Below, piece after piece: positions 27,747 through 36,003 of a DNA stretch of 64,000 bases (positions within the stretch are counted from its first letter, which is position 1; each line of letters opens with the position of its first letter). The stretch comes from Anaerolineae bacterium (GTDB taxonomy: Bacteria; Chloroflexota; Anaerolineae; DUEN01): contig JANXBS010000005.1 of NCBI GenBank assembly GCA_025060615.1, positions 1-64,000 on the forward strand, read 5' to 3'. The position numbers were made by a program, and so were the translations under genes. Under the pieces are notes generated by a model. It saw only the letters and a list, made by a program, of their open reading frames with translations. It was not told the DNA's origin and searched no databases.

Positions 27747-28763
27747 CTACGCCAGCCGCCGGCTCAGGACGGACTGCAGTGACACGGAGATAACGATGAT
27801 CAGCCCGTAGATCAGTTGCGTCCAGAAACCGGTCAGGCCGGCAGCGACGATGCCGGCATTGATGGCGCCGATGATGAAGGACGCTACGAAGGTCCCAAAG
27901 ACGGTCCCAGCTCCACCGAAGACCGAAGTGCCCCCCAGAAAGACCGAGGCCAGCGTGTTCAGCAGGTATCCTTCGCCGAGCGTAGGCCAGAAGTATAGCA
28001 CCTCCAAGCTCACTACCACTCCGGCGAAGGCAGCGGCCAAGCCCACAATGGCAAAGGTCAACATTTTGACCCGGGCCACATTGACACCCATAAGCTTGGC
28101 GCTCTCCACGTTATCGCCGGTGAGGTACACGTGCGCTCCAAACTTATGGCGGTTCAACAGGAACCAAATCACGATGGCCACTATGATTGTCCAGATCATT
28201 TGGGCTGGCACGCGTCCCCCCAGCCGGCCCACCAACGCCTCATACAAGAGCGTCCCCTTCGTCTGTGTCAGACCGGTCCCGTTGCCGCCAGTCACCACCA
28301 ACACCACGCCCCGCCAAAAGAACTGTGTGCCGATTGTGGCCACCAGGGAGGGAATTCCAATCTTGACTACGATGACCCCGTTTAGCAGCCCGGCCAGCCA
28401 CCCTGCCAACAAGCACGCCACAAAAGCCAGAGTCACACTGTTCGTACTTACCAGGACGATAGAGAACACGGTCATCCCAAAGGCCATGATAGAGGGAAAG
28501 GAGAGGTCTATCTCCGCCGCGATGATCACCAGCGTGAGCGGTAAAGCCATCAGAGCAAAGAAGGGCGTGGTAGACATAAACGCTTCATAGATAGGATAAG
28601 AGAGAAAGGTCTTGGGCGATCCGATCAAAAACAAGATCCATATGAACAGAGCGACACCCACGATGCCGAGCTGTAACCCATATCGGCGAGCGAGGTTAAC
28701 GAGGCCGCTAAATGGCGCTCGAGCGCTCACCAAGCTCTTGGTTGCCTCGATTTGAACGTCCAT
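27747..28763 (-). CDS. Sugar ABC transporter permease (RbsC/FrcC type)
   Basis: About 338 residues from ATG 28763, which has GGGGAG six bases upstream. Eight to ten helices, with the family phrases ALPLTLVIIAAEIDLSFPSIMAFG, VKIGIPSLVATIGTQFFWRGV and LGGTSVFGGAGTVFGTFVAS (the EAA-like coupling loop). It forms the channel of an importer for a monosaccharide or polyol with the ATPase at 28843-29625 and the binding protein at 29844-30914. All three are in one direction in the order binding protein, ATPase, permease. Confidence 0.9.
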   Translation of the reverse strand: MDVQIEATKSLVSARAPFSGLVNLARRYGLQLGIVGVALFIWILFLIGSPKTFLSYPIYEAFMSTTPFFALMALPLTLVIIAAEIDLSFPSIMAFGMTVFSIVLVSTNSVTLAFVACLLAGWLAGLLNGVIVVKIGIPSLVATIGTQFFWRGVVLVVTGGNGTGLTQTKGTLLYEALVGRLGGRVPAQMIWTIIVAIVIWFLLNRHKFGAHVYLTGDNVESAKLMGVNVARVKMLTFAIVGLAAAFAGVVVSLEVLYFWPTLGEGYLLNTLASVFLGGTSVFGGAGTVFGTFVASFIIGAINAGIVAAGLTGFWTQLIYGLIIVISVSLQSVLSRRLA

Positions 28764-28842
28764 TGCCAACTCCCCTTCTCCCTTATAATTTTTGCAGTGG
28801 ACTTAAGGCTTGCACAGATTCTTGCGCCAGACCACGCGGGCG

Positions 28843-29625
28843 CTACGCTGCAGCATTCTTTACCTCATCTAGGCTACCGGTCTGAGCCACACGATACAGC
28901 TTCGCGATGAGCTCATCCAAGGTCAGCTCCCCTTTAAGGAATTGGCCGGCCACACGCCCCCTGTCCAGTACGACGATCCGGTCCACTACTGGATAAACGT
29001 GGAAAATATTGTGGTCAATGAAAATGCACGACTTGCCGGCTTTTTTAATGTCGCTGATAAATTCCAACGCCTTTTTCGTCTCCGAGAGCGAGAGCCCCAT
29101 TGTCGGCTCGTCCAGGATGATAAGCTCAGCCTGGAAGTACAAGGCACGCGTGATTGCGACCCCTTGGCGCTCACCGCCGGACATGGTTTTGACCTTAGAT
29201 TCGGGCGTGATCGCCGATGAGGTGAAGCCCATCATCTGGTTCATGAGCTTGCGGGTCTCCTCCTGCATCCGGCGGATATCCAGCACGCCGAAATGGCTCG
29301 TCAGCTCCCGCCCCATGAAGATGTTCCGCCACAAGGTCTGCTGATCGGCCAGAGCTCGCTCCTGATAGACCGTCTCAATGCCCAGTTGGCGAGCTCGCGC
29401 TACTGATAGATGCTCGACCCGCTGTCCCTTCCAATAGATCTCACCTCCGGGATCCGGCTGATGGTAGCCGGTGATGATCTTGATCAGGGTGGACTTGCCC
29501 GCGCCGTTATCACCGAGCAACCCTACGATTTCGTTATATCCGACCTCGAAGTTGACTTGATGCAGCGCCTTGACCTCTCCGAAGGTCTTCGAGATATTCA
29601 CCATCCGGAGCAGACACTCCTCCAT
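28843..29625 (-). CDS. Sugar ABC transporter ATP-binding protein (single-domain, FrcA-like)
   Basis: 260 residues with one nucleotide-binding domain, unlike RbsA, which has two. Walker A is GDNGAGKSTLIK, the Q-loop region ETVYQERAL, the signature MSGGERQGVAITRAL, Walker B LIILDEPTMGLS and the switch His in IFIDHN. The half-size form is known from FrcA/fructose-type systems. GGGAGGTC lies before the ATG. It follows the binding-protein gene after a strong hairpin. Confidence 0.9.
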   Translation of the reverse strand: MEECLLRMVNISKTFGEVKALHQVNFEVGYNEIVGLLGDNGAGKSTLIKIITGYHQPDPGGEIYWKGQRVEHLSVARARQLGIETVYQERALADQQTLWRNIFMGRELTSHFGVLDIRRMQEETRKLMNQMMGFTSSAITPESKVKTMSGGERQGVAITRALYFQAELIILDEPTMGLSLSETKKALEFISDIKKAGKSCIFIDHNIFHVYPVVDRIVVLDRGRVAGQFLKGELTLDELIAKLYRVAQTGSLDEVKNAAA

Positions 29626-29660
29626 TTAGCGACCTCCCTAACCGGCTAAATGAGAAAAGG

Positions 29661-29690
29661 GATTTGGGTGGCGAAACTGCCACCCAAATC
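29661..29690 (-). terminator. Hairpin between binding-protein and ATPase genes
   Basis: GATTTGGGTGGC (29661-29672) and GCCACCCAAATC (29679-29690) form a perfect 12-bp stem with a six-base loop. On the minus strand CCCTTTTCTC follows. It likely causes partial termination and keeps the binding protein in excess, as in many sugar importers. Confidence 0.6.
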
Positions 29691-29843
29691 TCATTCGAGT
29701 GCCCTAGGCCCTTTTATCTGTCCATTGGGGCGTGAACAATCCCTCAAAGCCCCACCGAGACAGATGAAAGGCTGAAAAGAGCCATTCTGCGGAGGAGATC
29801 CTCCCCACCACACCATCCAGGCAGCGAGGGAGCAAGTTCCAGT

Positions 29844-30914
29844 TTACCGGATGTTCTTCTCCGCCAATGGCGCCAGGAAGTCAATGTTCTCTTTGCTGGC
29901 AAAGCCACCGCCCGTATCAATGTGCAGACCGGAGAACCCGTAGATCTTGGTGAGGCAGATCTGCAGGATAGGCAGATACCCTTGCAGCCACGGCTGCTGA
30001 TCAATCACCAAGTCGGTCCAACCACCCCGAATAGCGGCTACAGTGGCTGGTGAGAGATCAAATCCAGCCGCGTAGATGTCATCAGGCCCTTTGCCAGCGG
30101 CCTTCAGATATGTCTCCAGGGTGGCGGTCAACCCACCGTGGTCGGTCACAACCAGCTTGACATCGGGATGGGCAGAGACATAGCCGGTGAATGTCGGGGT
30201 GCCGGCGGCGGGATCCTTGTTAGTAGCCGCGTCGATTTCAATATAGTCCACCACTAAGCCTTCTTCTTCTAGCGCATCAATCACGCCCTTGGTCCGCAAG
30301 CCCCGGGTTGGCTGCGAAAGCAAGCCCCAAACCATGGCGCGATCACCCGCCTTTAGGCCGAATCGCTTAACCGCCTCTTTGCCTAAGGCATACCCAGTTG
30401 GATACAACTCCTGTCCAACATAGCCAAAACCCTTGTCCTTATACTTGGCTTCCGCCTGGGGGAGATCTGTGTTCTGACTGGTCACGATGATCCCCTTAGC
30501 GATGGCATCATCAATCAGCGGCCCAAAGGCTTCATCGCCAGGATGCCCCATGATGGCAATCCCATCTGGCATGGTCGCCACAGCTTCGCGGAATTGCTGG
30601 ATCATCTTTTGGGGATCCCAATCCGACCAGACGTAATCTACCTTAGGTCCTAAGTCCATCTCAGCCTGCCTAGCCCCGTTATAGACGTTGACCGCGAAGA
30701 CACCGCCCGCTGGCCCCCCAGGGAAGAAAACGATCCGGACGCCAGAACACCACTTAGCGCCCTCGGCAGGGGTTGGGGTCGCTTCAGCTGCGGCTGGCTG
30801 AGCCGGGGCAGCGGCCGGCACCGGCGTGATCATGGCGCACGCAGGCACCAAGGCCATCACCATCACGGAAAACACTGTGAGCATGAGCCGATAGCTGGGA
30901 ATCCTTTGGAACAT
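29844..30914 (-). CDS. Sugar-binding lipoprotein of an ABC importer
   Basis: About 356 residues from ATG 30914, which has AGGAGG five bases upstream. A lipobox (ALVPAC) is followed by an Ala/Pro-rich linker. The mature part is a periplasmic-binding fold of the RbsB/FrcB group (peripla_BP_4): VNVYNGARQAEMDLGPKVDY, GIAIMGHPGDEAF, NTDLPQAEAKYKDKGFGYVG and KLVVTDHGGLTATLETYL. A ligand such as a pentose, fructose or inositol is likely but not readable by eye. It is the first gene of the operon and has its own regulated promoter about 240 bases upstream. Confidence 0.9.
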   Translation of the reverse strand: MFQRIPSYRLMLTVFSVMVMALVPACAMITPVPAAAPAQPAAAEATPTPAEGAKWCSGVRIVFFPGGPAGGVFAVNVYNGARQAEMDLGPKVDYVWSDWDPQKMIQQFREAVATMPDGIAIMGHPGDEAFGPLIDDAIAKGIIVTSQNTDLPQAEAKYKDKGFGYVGQELYPTGYALGKEAVKRFGLKAGDRAMVWGLLSQPTRGLRTKGVIDALEEEGLVVDYIEIDAATNKDPAAGTPTFTGYVSAHPDVKLVVTDHGGLTATLETYLKAAGKGPDDIYAAGFDLSPATVAAIRGGWTDLVIDQQPWLQGYLPILQICLTKIYGFSGLHIDTGGGFASKENIDFLAPLAEKNIR

Positions 30915-31125
30915 ATTAGCCTCCTTCAAACAGCAGAAATGCTTACGGCAAAGACGGTCGAGAGAGCATCTATCCCTAGCGATCCATGCGCAGTCTCACC
31001 CCCCTTCTCATAAGTGCGATCGGACCCAGGCCTAATTGAACTACTCAGTTTTGAACGCGATAGAGGTCTTTCAGGAGGCGAGGGAAAAACTCGCAAGAGC
31101 TTAGGTAAGGAACGTAGCCTTTTTT

Positions 31126-31188
31126 ATTTTACCACATTTTGTAGTAAAATGAGAAACTATTTTGGGAGGTGTACGCGCAATTTGTCAA
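31126..31188 (-). promoter_or_regulatory. Promoter with palindromic operator for the sugar importer
   Basis: On the minus strand a perfect TTGACA (31188-31183) is followed after 18 bases by CAAAAT (31164-31159). A 25-bp near-perfect palindrome (31126-31150; arms ATTTTAC and GTAAAAT, 10 of 12 pairs match) lies right at the expected start of transcription. This is the usual layout of a repressor operator of LacI or ROK type. The leader to the binding-protein ATG is about 235 bases; the rest of the 30915-31349 gap shows no gene. Confidence 0.65.
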
Positions 31189-31295
31189 CGAGCTCGCAAG
31201 GCATTTCCAAGGAGCAAACCCCTCCCAGACTTTCCTCCTCGTGAGAGAACCTTCGTATAGCTCACCGCTAATATGCCATCACCCTATATCGGTGG

Positions 31296-31301
31296 TATAC
31301 T
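31296..31301 (+). promoter_or_regulatory. Possible -10 box for the ThuA-like gene
   Basis: TATACT lies about 50 bases before the ATG at 31350. The -35 region is weak. The GAGGAGGGA ribosome site is good. Confidence 0.3.
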
Positions 31302-31349
31302 GAGGGTGGTCACATTATGGCCGTATCATCTCACTGAGGAGGGACTTCG

Positions 31350-32075
31350 ATGGCTATTCCCATCCGTGTTACCGTCTGGAACGAAGGCCGCCACGAACGC
31401 CAAAATCGGGAGATTGCAGCAATCTATCCTGATGGGATTCATGGCGCAATCGCTCAGCACTTGCGTACCCTACCAGGCTTGGAGGTGCGCACGGCTACCC
31501 TGGATGAGCCAGAGCACGGCCTGACCGACGAAGTGCTGGCCAGCACCGATGTACTTATCTGGTGGGGACATATGGCTCACGATGCGGTCCGTGATGCCGT
31601 AGTGGATAAAGTATACGCCCGTGTGCTAGATGGTATGGGCCTCATCGTACTTCACTCCGGCCATTTTTCGAAGATTTTTAGGCGCTTAATGGGCACGACC
31701 TGCAACCTGAAGTGGCGCGAGGCCCACGAGAAAGAGCGGCTATGGATAGTGGACCGCAGCCATCCCATTGCAGAGGGACTAAACGAGTATTTCGAGATCG
31801 AACATGAGGAGATGTACGGCGAGCCTTTCGACATCCCGCAGCCCGATCAACTGGTGTTCATCAGCTGGTTCCAAGGCGGCGAGGTATTTCGCAGCGGTTG
31901 TTGCTATCATCGCGGCCGTGGGAAGGTCTTCTACTTCCGCCCCGGCCACGAGACCTATCCCACTTATTACCATCCAGAGGTCCTCAAAGTGATCAGCAAT
32001 GCGGTGCGGTGGGCGGCTTCGCCGCGTGGTCCAGCGCCTATCTTCGGCAACGTCCAACCGCTAGAGAGGCTGTAG
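31350..32075 (+). CDS. ThuA-like domain protein (trehalose utilisation family)
   Basis: 241 residues, a class I glutamine-amidotransferase-like fold. Family phrases: [13 protein letters not shown] near the start, [61 protein letters not shown] and [18 protein letters not shown]. ThuA proteins occur in sugar-utilisation loci and some act in oxidation of disaccharides. It is divergent from the sugar importer and separated only by the operator region, so both may answer to the same regulator. Confidence 0.85.
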   Translation: MAIPIRVTVWNEGRHERQNREIAAIYPDGIHGAIAQHLRTLPGLEVRTATLDEPEHGLTDEVLASTDVLIWWGHMAHDAVRDAVVDKVYARVLDGMGLIVLHSGHFSKIFRRLMGTTCNLKWREAHEKERLWIVDRSHPIAEGLNEYFEIEHEEMYGEPFDIPQPDQLVFISWFQGGEVFRSGCCYHRGRGKVFYFRPGHETYPTYYHPEVLKVISNAVRWAASPRGPAPIFGNVQPLERL

Positions 32076-32116
32076 CCTAGTGATCACTCGACCCTTTGAG
32101 GTTTCACTCTTGAAGT

Positions 32117-32139
32117 GGCAGAAGGCAAAGCCTTCTGCC
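32117..32139 (+). terminator. Hairpin after the ThuA-like gene
   Basis: GGCAGAAGGC (32117-32126) and GCCTTCTGCC (32130-32139) form a perfect 10-bp stem with an AAA loop. It lies within the open frame upstream of the DUF58 gene, which supports a later start for that gene. Confidence 0.55.
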
Positions 32140-32162
32140 GCTTATTCCTATGCAGAGTTAAC

Positions 32163-33458
32163 ATGTACATGGAACGACGACTTGAGCTCAACACCCAATT
32201 GCCGCTTATCCTCATAGCCTTGCTCGCTTTCGCCGAGCTGGTAAGCCCTGCCCGCGTTTGGGTGTACTTGTTCGTCGGCATCACCGGCTTGACCCTCGCT
32301 GCCTACCTATGGGCACGCCAGATGCGGGACAACGTTCACTTGGTCCGCCAGACGCGTGGCACCTGGGTCACCGTCGGCGACGCACTGGAAGAGTTCTTTG
32401 TCATTCGTAACTTGGGGTTCCTACCTGTGCTCTGGGCTGAGGTACACGATCGTTCAAACATCCCCGGTTACAATGTCAGCCGGGTGGTCGCTTGCGATGC
32501 TCAAGGAGAGTACCGCTGGACCACGAAGGGTGTATGCCGCCGACGAGGTGTGTATACGCTGGGACCCACCGAGGTACGTATGGGCGATCCCTTCGGCCTC
32601 TTTCAGGTGACTTTGCGTTATCCAGAGACGGACACGATCCTCGTCTACCCCCGGGTAATGCATCTGCCTTCGCTAGAGCTGCCACGCGGCGCCGCCAGCG
32701 GCCGCGCTCGCGCCAGCCAGCGCTCCCATGAACGCGCCTTGATGGCTGCAACAGTGAGACTGTATCAGCCAGGGGACAGCCTGCACCTAATCCACTGGCC
32801 GATATCAGCCCATCGGGGCGAGCTGATGGTAAAGGAGTTCGATACCGAATTATCGGGGAATCTTTGGATCATCCTCGATCTAGACGAGGCAGTACAGGCA
32901 GGGGAGGGCGAGGAAAGCACACTCGAATACGGTGTGATCCTAGCGGCTTCGCTGGCTTCCGAGCTCTTGCGCCACGGCGAACGGCGAGCTGTAGGGCTGG
33001 TAGCGTTCGGCCAACAACAAACTTTCCTCCTCCCACAGCCAGGGCAAGCGCAGCTATGGCGGATTCTACGGGCTTTGGCCAGCGCCACCCCATCGCCCGA
33101 GTGGCCGCTGCGACAGGTGCTCACTGACGTAGGGCCGGTATTAGGGCACGGACAGACTGTCGCCATCATCACCGCGTCACTAAGCACAGACTGGCTGCCG
33201 GCGCTCTTGCCGCTTACCCGGCGCGGGATTTCATCCGCTGTAATCCTCATGGATCCCAGCTCTTTCGATGGGCGGGAGCCGAGCGACGAAACGATCGCAA
33301 GCCTACGCGGGCTATGGGCTGAGCACCGTATCGCTAGCCATGTGATCCGACAAGGGTATCCATTCCGCCCATTGATACGCCAGATACGGCGGCGCGTGGA
33401 GTACAAGGTATTAGGCACCGGACGGGTGGTGCCAGTCGTCGTAGAGGAAGAAGTGTAG
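32163..33458 (+). CDS. DUF58 domain protein
   Basis: About 431 residues from ATG 32163 (32169 is an alternative). Two membrane helices lie near the start (LPLILIALLAFAELV and VYLFVGITGLTLAAYLW). A beta-rich region with RRGVYTLGPTEVRMGDPFGLF follows, then the DUF58 hallmark near residue 210-230 (YQPGDSLHLIHWPISAHRGELMVKEFD), and a von Willebrand-like fold (LWIILDLDEAV). DUF58 proteins usually form a trio with a MoxR AAA+ ATPase and a TgpA transglutaminase. The transglutaminase is next, three bases on, but MoxR is not here. Confidence 0.88.
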   Translation: MYMERRLELNTQLPLILIALLAFAELVSPARVWVYLFVGITGLTLAAYLWARQMRDNVHLVRQTRGTWVTVGDALEEFFVIRNLGFLPVLWAEVHDRSNIPGYNVSRVVACDAQGEYRWTTKGVCRRRGVYTLGPTEVRMGDPFGLFQVTLRYPETDTILVYPRVMHLPSLELPRGAASGRARASQRSHERALMAATVRLYQPGDSLHLIHWPISAHRGELMVKEFDTELSGNLWIILDLDEAVQAGEGEESTLEYGVILAASLASELLRHGERRAVGLVAFGQQQTFLLPQPGQAQLWRILRALASATPSPEWPLRQVLTDVGPVLGHGQTVAIITASLSTDWLPALLPLTRRGISSAVILMDPSSFDGREPSDETIASLRGLWAEHRIASHVIRQGYPFRPLIRQIRRRVEYKVLGTGRVVPVVVEEEV

Positions 33459-33460
33459 CG

Positions 33461-35806
33461 ATGCTTTGGATGGCGCTATTTCGGCTGTACCGGCGGCTCC
33501 AGCCGCGTGAAGGATGGTTGGTCTTCGTTTTAACCCTAGGAGCTGTGGCGATTGTGCCGGCCTCAGCGCAGGACATGGGATGGGTGCCAGGCCTGGGACG
33601 GCTGATCCCCGTTGCCATGAGTGCGGTGCTGTTTGGCTTCTTGTTAGCCCGTTTACCATTTAGCGGTTGGATTGGCTCGCTCTTGTCGCTTATTGTGGGG
33701 ATCGAGTTCGTCCTGGGCTTCGTCGCCCGAGTGATGCCCCCCCTTGGGCTGGTATGGGCAGAGGGCTACTACGCAGTGCGCTGGCTGTTCGCCCTGAGCC
33801 AAGGCGTAATCGGCCGCGCGCCTTTTCTACCCGTCTTTCAAGCCTGGTGGGATCGGCTTTGGGACTTCTGGGCGCGCGTGGCCGCCTGGGCTCAGGGGGT
33901 CAGCCAGGGCGGCACTCAACAAGACAACTTGCTTTTCCTCGTATATATGGCACTAATCGTCTGGGGACTAGGGGTCTGGGCCGGCTGGTGGGTCTTCCGA
34001 CGCCATGAGGCATTGGCGGCGCTGGTGCCAGCCGGCCTTGCGCTGGCTAGCAACCTATTTTTCGCACGCGCCGGAGAGACATGGGCAGTCGTGTTCACAG
34101 CCTCCCTGCTGCTGTTGTTGATGGGATTGCGCCATCACACTTTAGAAGAGGGCTGGACTCGCAAGGGGCTAGACTACTCGGAGGAGATCCGGGTTGGGCT
34201 ATACATGGCTGGTGGGCTGATCTCGGCAGCGATCTTGGCCCTAATGCCGATCGTACCAACGATCACCTCCCGCCAGGTGGCCGATTGGTTCTGGGACCTC
34301 TTCTCGTCTCCATGGCGGCGCGTCGAGGAGTCGGCAGAGCGCATGTTCCCAGAGCTGGAACGGCCGGCCGTCTCCCCGCTGCGCGTGAGCTTGGGGGGAA
34401 CCCCCGACCAAATGCCACGGGTACATCTACTAGGGGGATCACCTGAGCTGGGGCGGCGGGTAGCGCTGCGCGTGCGGATTAATCAGCCCTCCTGGCCCGA
34501 TAGCGAGAAATGGTACTACCGGGCAATCACTTATGCCGACTACAGCGGCCGCGGCTGGAGCAACGAGGATGAGCCGGAGATCCGAGCGCTTCCACCTGGA
34601 CAGCCCTGGGACGAAACAGTTGCTACTATGCGAGGGCGCAAGCGGCTACTACAATCATTTGAGGTGATCGAGGCACCCAGCGGCGTCCTCTATGCGGTGG
34701 GCGAGCCTCTTGCACCAGATGTGCCATATGAAGCTAAGCTGCGCGCCCCCGGCGATCTGATCTCGCTGGAGCCCCCTGAGCGACAGCGGTTGCAACGGTA
34801 TACCGTGTTATCTGCAGTGCCGGCGGTGAGTGAAGAGCAACTGCGTGCGGCTAACCACGACTACCCCGAAGAGATCCGCACCCGATATCTGGCACTGCCG
34901 GAGATCCCCCAGCACGTGCGTAACCAGGCGAGGGAGATTGTCGCTGGACTCGAGAACCGGTATGACCAGGCGGTGGCGATTGAGACGTACCTACGTGGGT
35001 TCGAGTATACACTGGAGATAGAGGAGCCACCACCCGATCGCGATGTGGTGGATTACTTCCTCTTTGATCTAAAAAAAGGGTACTGCGACTACTACGCCTC
35101 GGCGATGGTGGTGATGGCACGCGCAGTGGGCATTCCCGCCCGGCTGGCTGTAGGCTATAGTACCGGCTCACCAGATCAGTACACGAGCGAGTACACGGTG
35201 ACCGAAGCCGAAGCACACTCTTGGCCGGAGCTCTACTTCCCTCCGTACGGATGGATACCCTTTGAGCCTACGGCAAACCGTTCAACATTTCCACGAATTG
35301 GCCTGCCCGAGACAGGGGAAGGCCAGGTAAACGCAGAGATAACCTCAGAGCTTCCAGAATTGCCGCAATGGGGCCAGTTATGGCGCCAATGGCTACCCAT
35401 CTTGGGGGTGATCGCTGGTGTTTTAGCGTTCATAGCCTTGGCCTATCTAGCCTGGGAGCAGTACCAGCAGAGGACGCTGGGACCTGTGACAAGAGCCTAC
35501 GCAAGCTTGCTGTGGTGGGGCCGGCGGCTGGGGAGATCGCATAACCCATCTCAGACGCCACGAGAGCTCGGCGAGGCGCTGGCCAGGCAGATTGAGCGCA
35601 TTGCGCAGGCATCTCGCCGTGGACGGCGATGGCTATACCGTTGGCAGACGATGGTGATCAACGATTTGATCACCATCGCAGAGGCGTATACCGAAGAGGT
35701 GTACGCGGCGCGCCCGACGGCAGAAGCACAACGTCGCCAGGTCTATCTGGCCTGGCGACGTCTGCAGAAGAGAATTTGGGCATTCTGGGTGGCCCACTGG
35801 CTATAA
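33461..35806 (+). CDS. Membrane transglutaminase-like protein (TgpA family)
   Basis: 781 residues. Six or so membrane helices fill the first 260 residues; one more helix is near 645-665 (WLPILGVIAGVLAFIALAYLAW), and a cytoplasmic DUF4129-like tail follows. The exported middle part holds a transglutaminase core with the catalytic Cys at about 542 in KKGYCDYYASAMVVMAR, His in TEAEAHSWPELYF and Asp/Glu partner in GWIPFEPTANR. TgpA-type proteins act on the cell envelope; substrates are largely unknown. ATG 33461 starts three bases after the DUF58 stop. Confidence 0.88.
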   Translation: MLWMALFRLYRRLQPREGWLVFVLTLGAVAIVPASAQDMGWVPGLGRLIPVAMSAVLFGFLLARLPFSGWIGSLLSLIVGIEFVLGFVARVMPPLGLVWAEGYYAVRWLFALSQGVIGRAPFLPVFQAWWDRLWDFWARVAAWAQGVSQGGTQQDNLLFLVYMALIVWGLGVWAGWWVFRRHEALAALVPAGLALASNLFFARAGETWAVVFTASLLLLLMGLRHHTLEEGWTRKGLDYSEEIRVGLYMAGGLISAAILALMPIVPTITSRQVADWFWDLFSSPWRRVEESAERMFPELERPAVSPLRVSLGGTPDQMPRVHLLGGSPELGRRVALRVRINQPSWPDSEKWYYRAITYADYSGRGWSNEDEPEIRALPPGQPWDETVATMRGRKRLLQSFEVIEAPSGVLYAVGEPLAPDVPYEAKLRAPGDLISLEPPERQRLQRYTVLSAVPAVSEEQLRAANHDYPEEIRTRYLALPEIPQHVRNQAREIVAGLENRYDQAVAIETYLRGFEYTLEIEEPPPDRDVVDYFLFDLKKGYCDYYASAMVVMARAVGIPARLAVGYSTGSPDQYTSEYTVTEAEAHSWPELYFPPYGWIPFEPTANRSTFPRIGLPETGEGQVNAEITSELPELPQWGQLWRQWLPILGVIAGVLAFIALAYLAWEQYQQRTLGPVTRAYASLLWWGRRLGRSHNPSQTPRELGEALARQIERIAQASRRGRRWLYRWQTMVINDLITIAEAYTEEVYAARPTAEAQRRQVYLAWRRLQKRIWAFWVAHWL

Positions 35807-35820
35807 ATACAAAAATAAGG

Positions 35821-35973
35821 GTGGAGCGCGTTTGCCTGGGATGTAACGATGGGCACAAATACGCCTTGCTAAGACGCACCGGGGGACTGCGTCTTAGCGA
35901 TGCGGATGAACCGCCTGTGCATCTCCACCCTGACGAAGCGCATCATCGCGCCTTGTGTCAGCGAGAACAATGA
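35821..35973 (+). CDS. Possible 50-residue Cys-containing small protein
   Basis: The GTG frame 35821-35973 follows the TgpA-like gene by 14 bases. It starts with ERVCLGCNDGHKYALLRR and has a C-x2-C pair, three His and an acidic patch. A perfect 11-bp inverted repeat (GCTAAGACGCA 35868-35878 and TGCGTCTTAGC 35888-35898) lies inside the frame, which could instead mean that the region is just a terminator and spacer. No family is recognised. Confidence 0.25.
   Translation: MERVCLGCNDGHKYALLRRTGGLRLSDADEPPVHLHPDEAHHRALCQREQ
35868..35898. terminator. Hairpin between TgpA-like and YchF-like genes
   Basis: An 11-bp perfect stem with a nine-base loop lies in the convergent gap 35807-36003. No T-run follows on either strand, so it may be a weak or factor-aided terminator. 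Confidence 0.4.
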
Positions 35974-36003
35974 TCTAGGTCATGATGGGCGATCCGAAAG
36001 GGA

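Noticed and set aside
31014-31244. 76-residue plus-strand ORF in the importer-ThuA gap
   Set aside because: It runs over the promoter and operator of the divergent gene and has no protein-like pattern.
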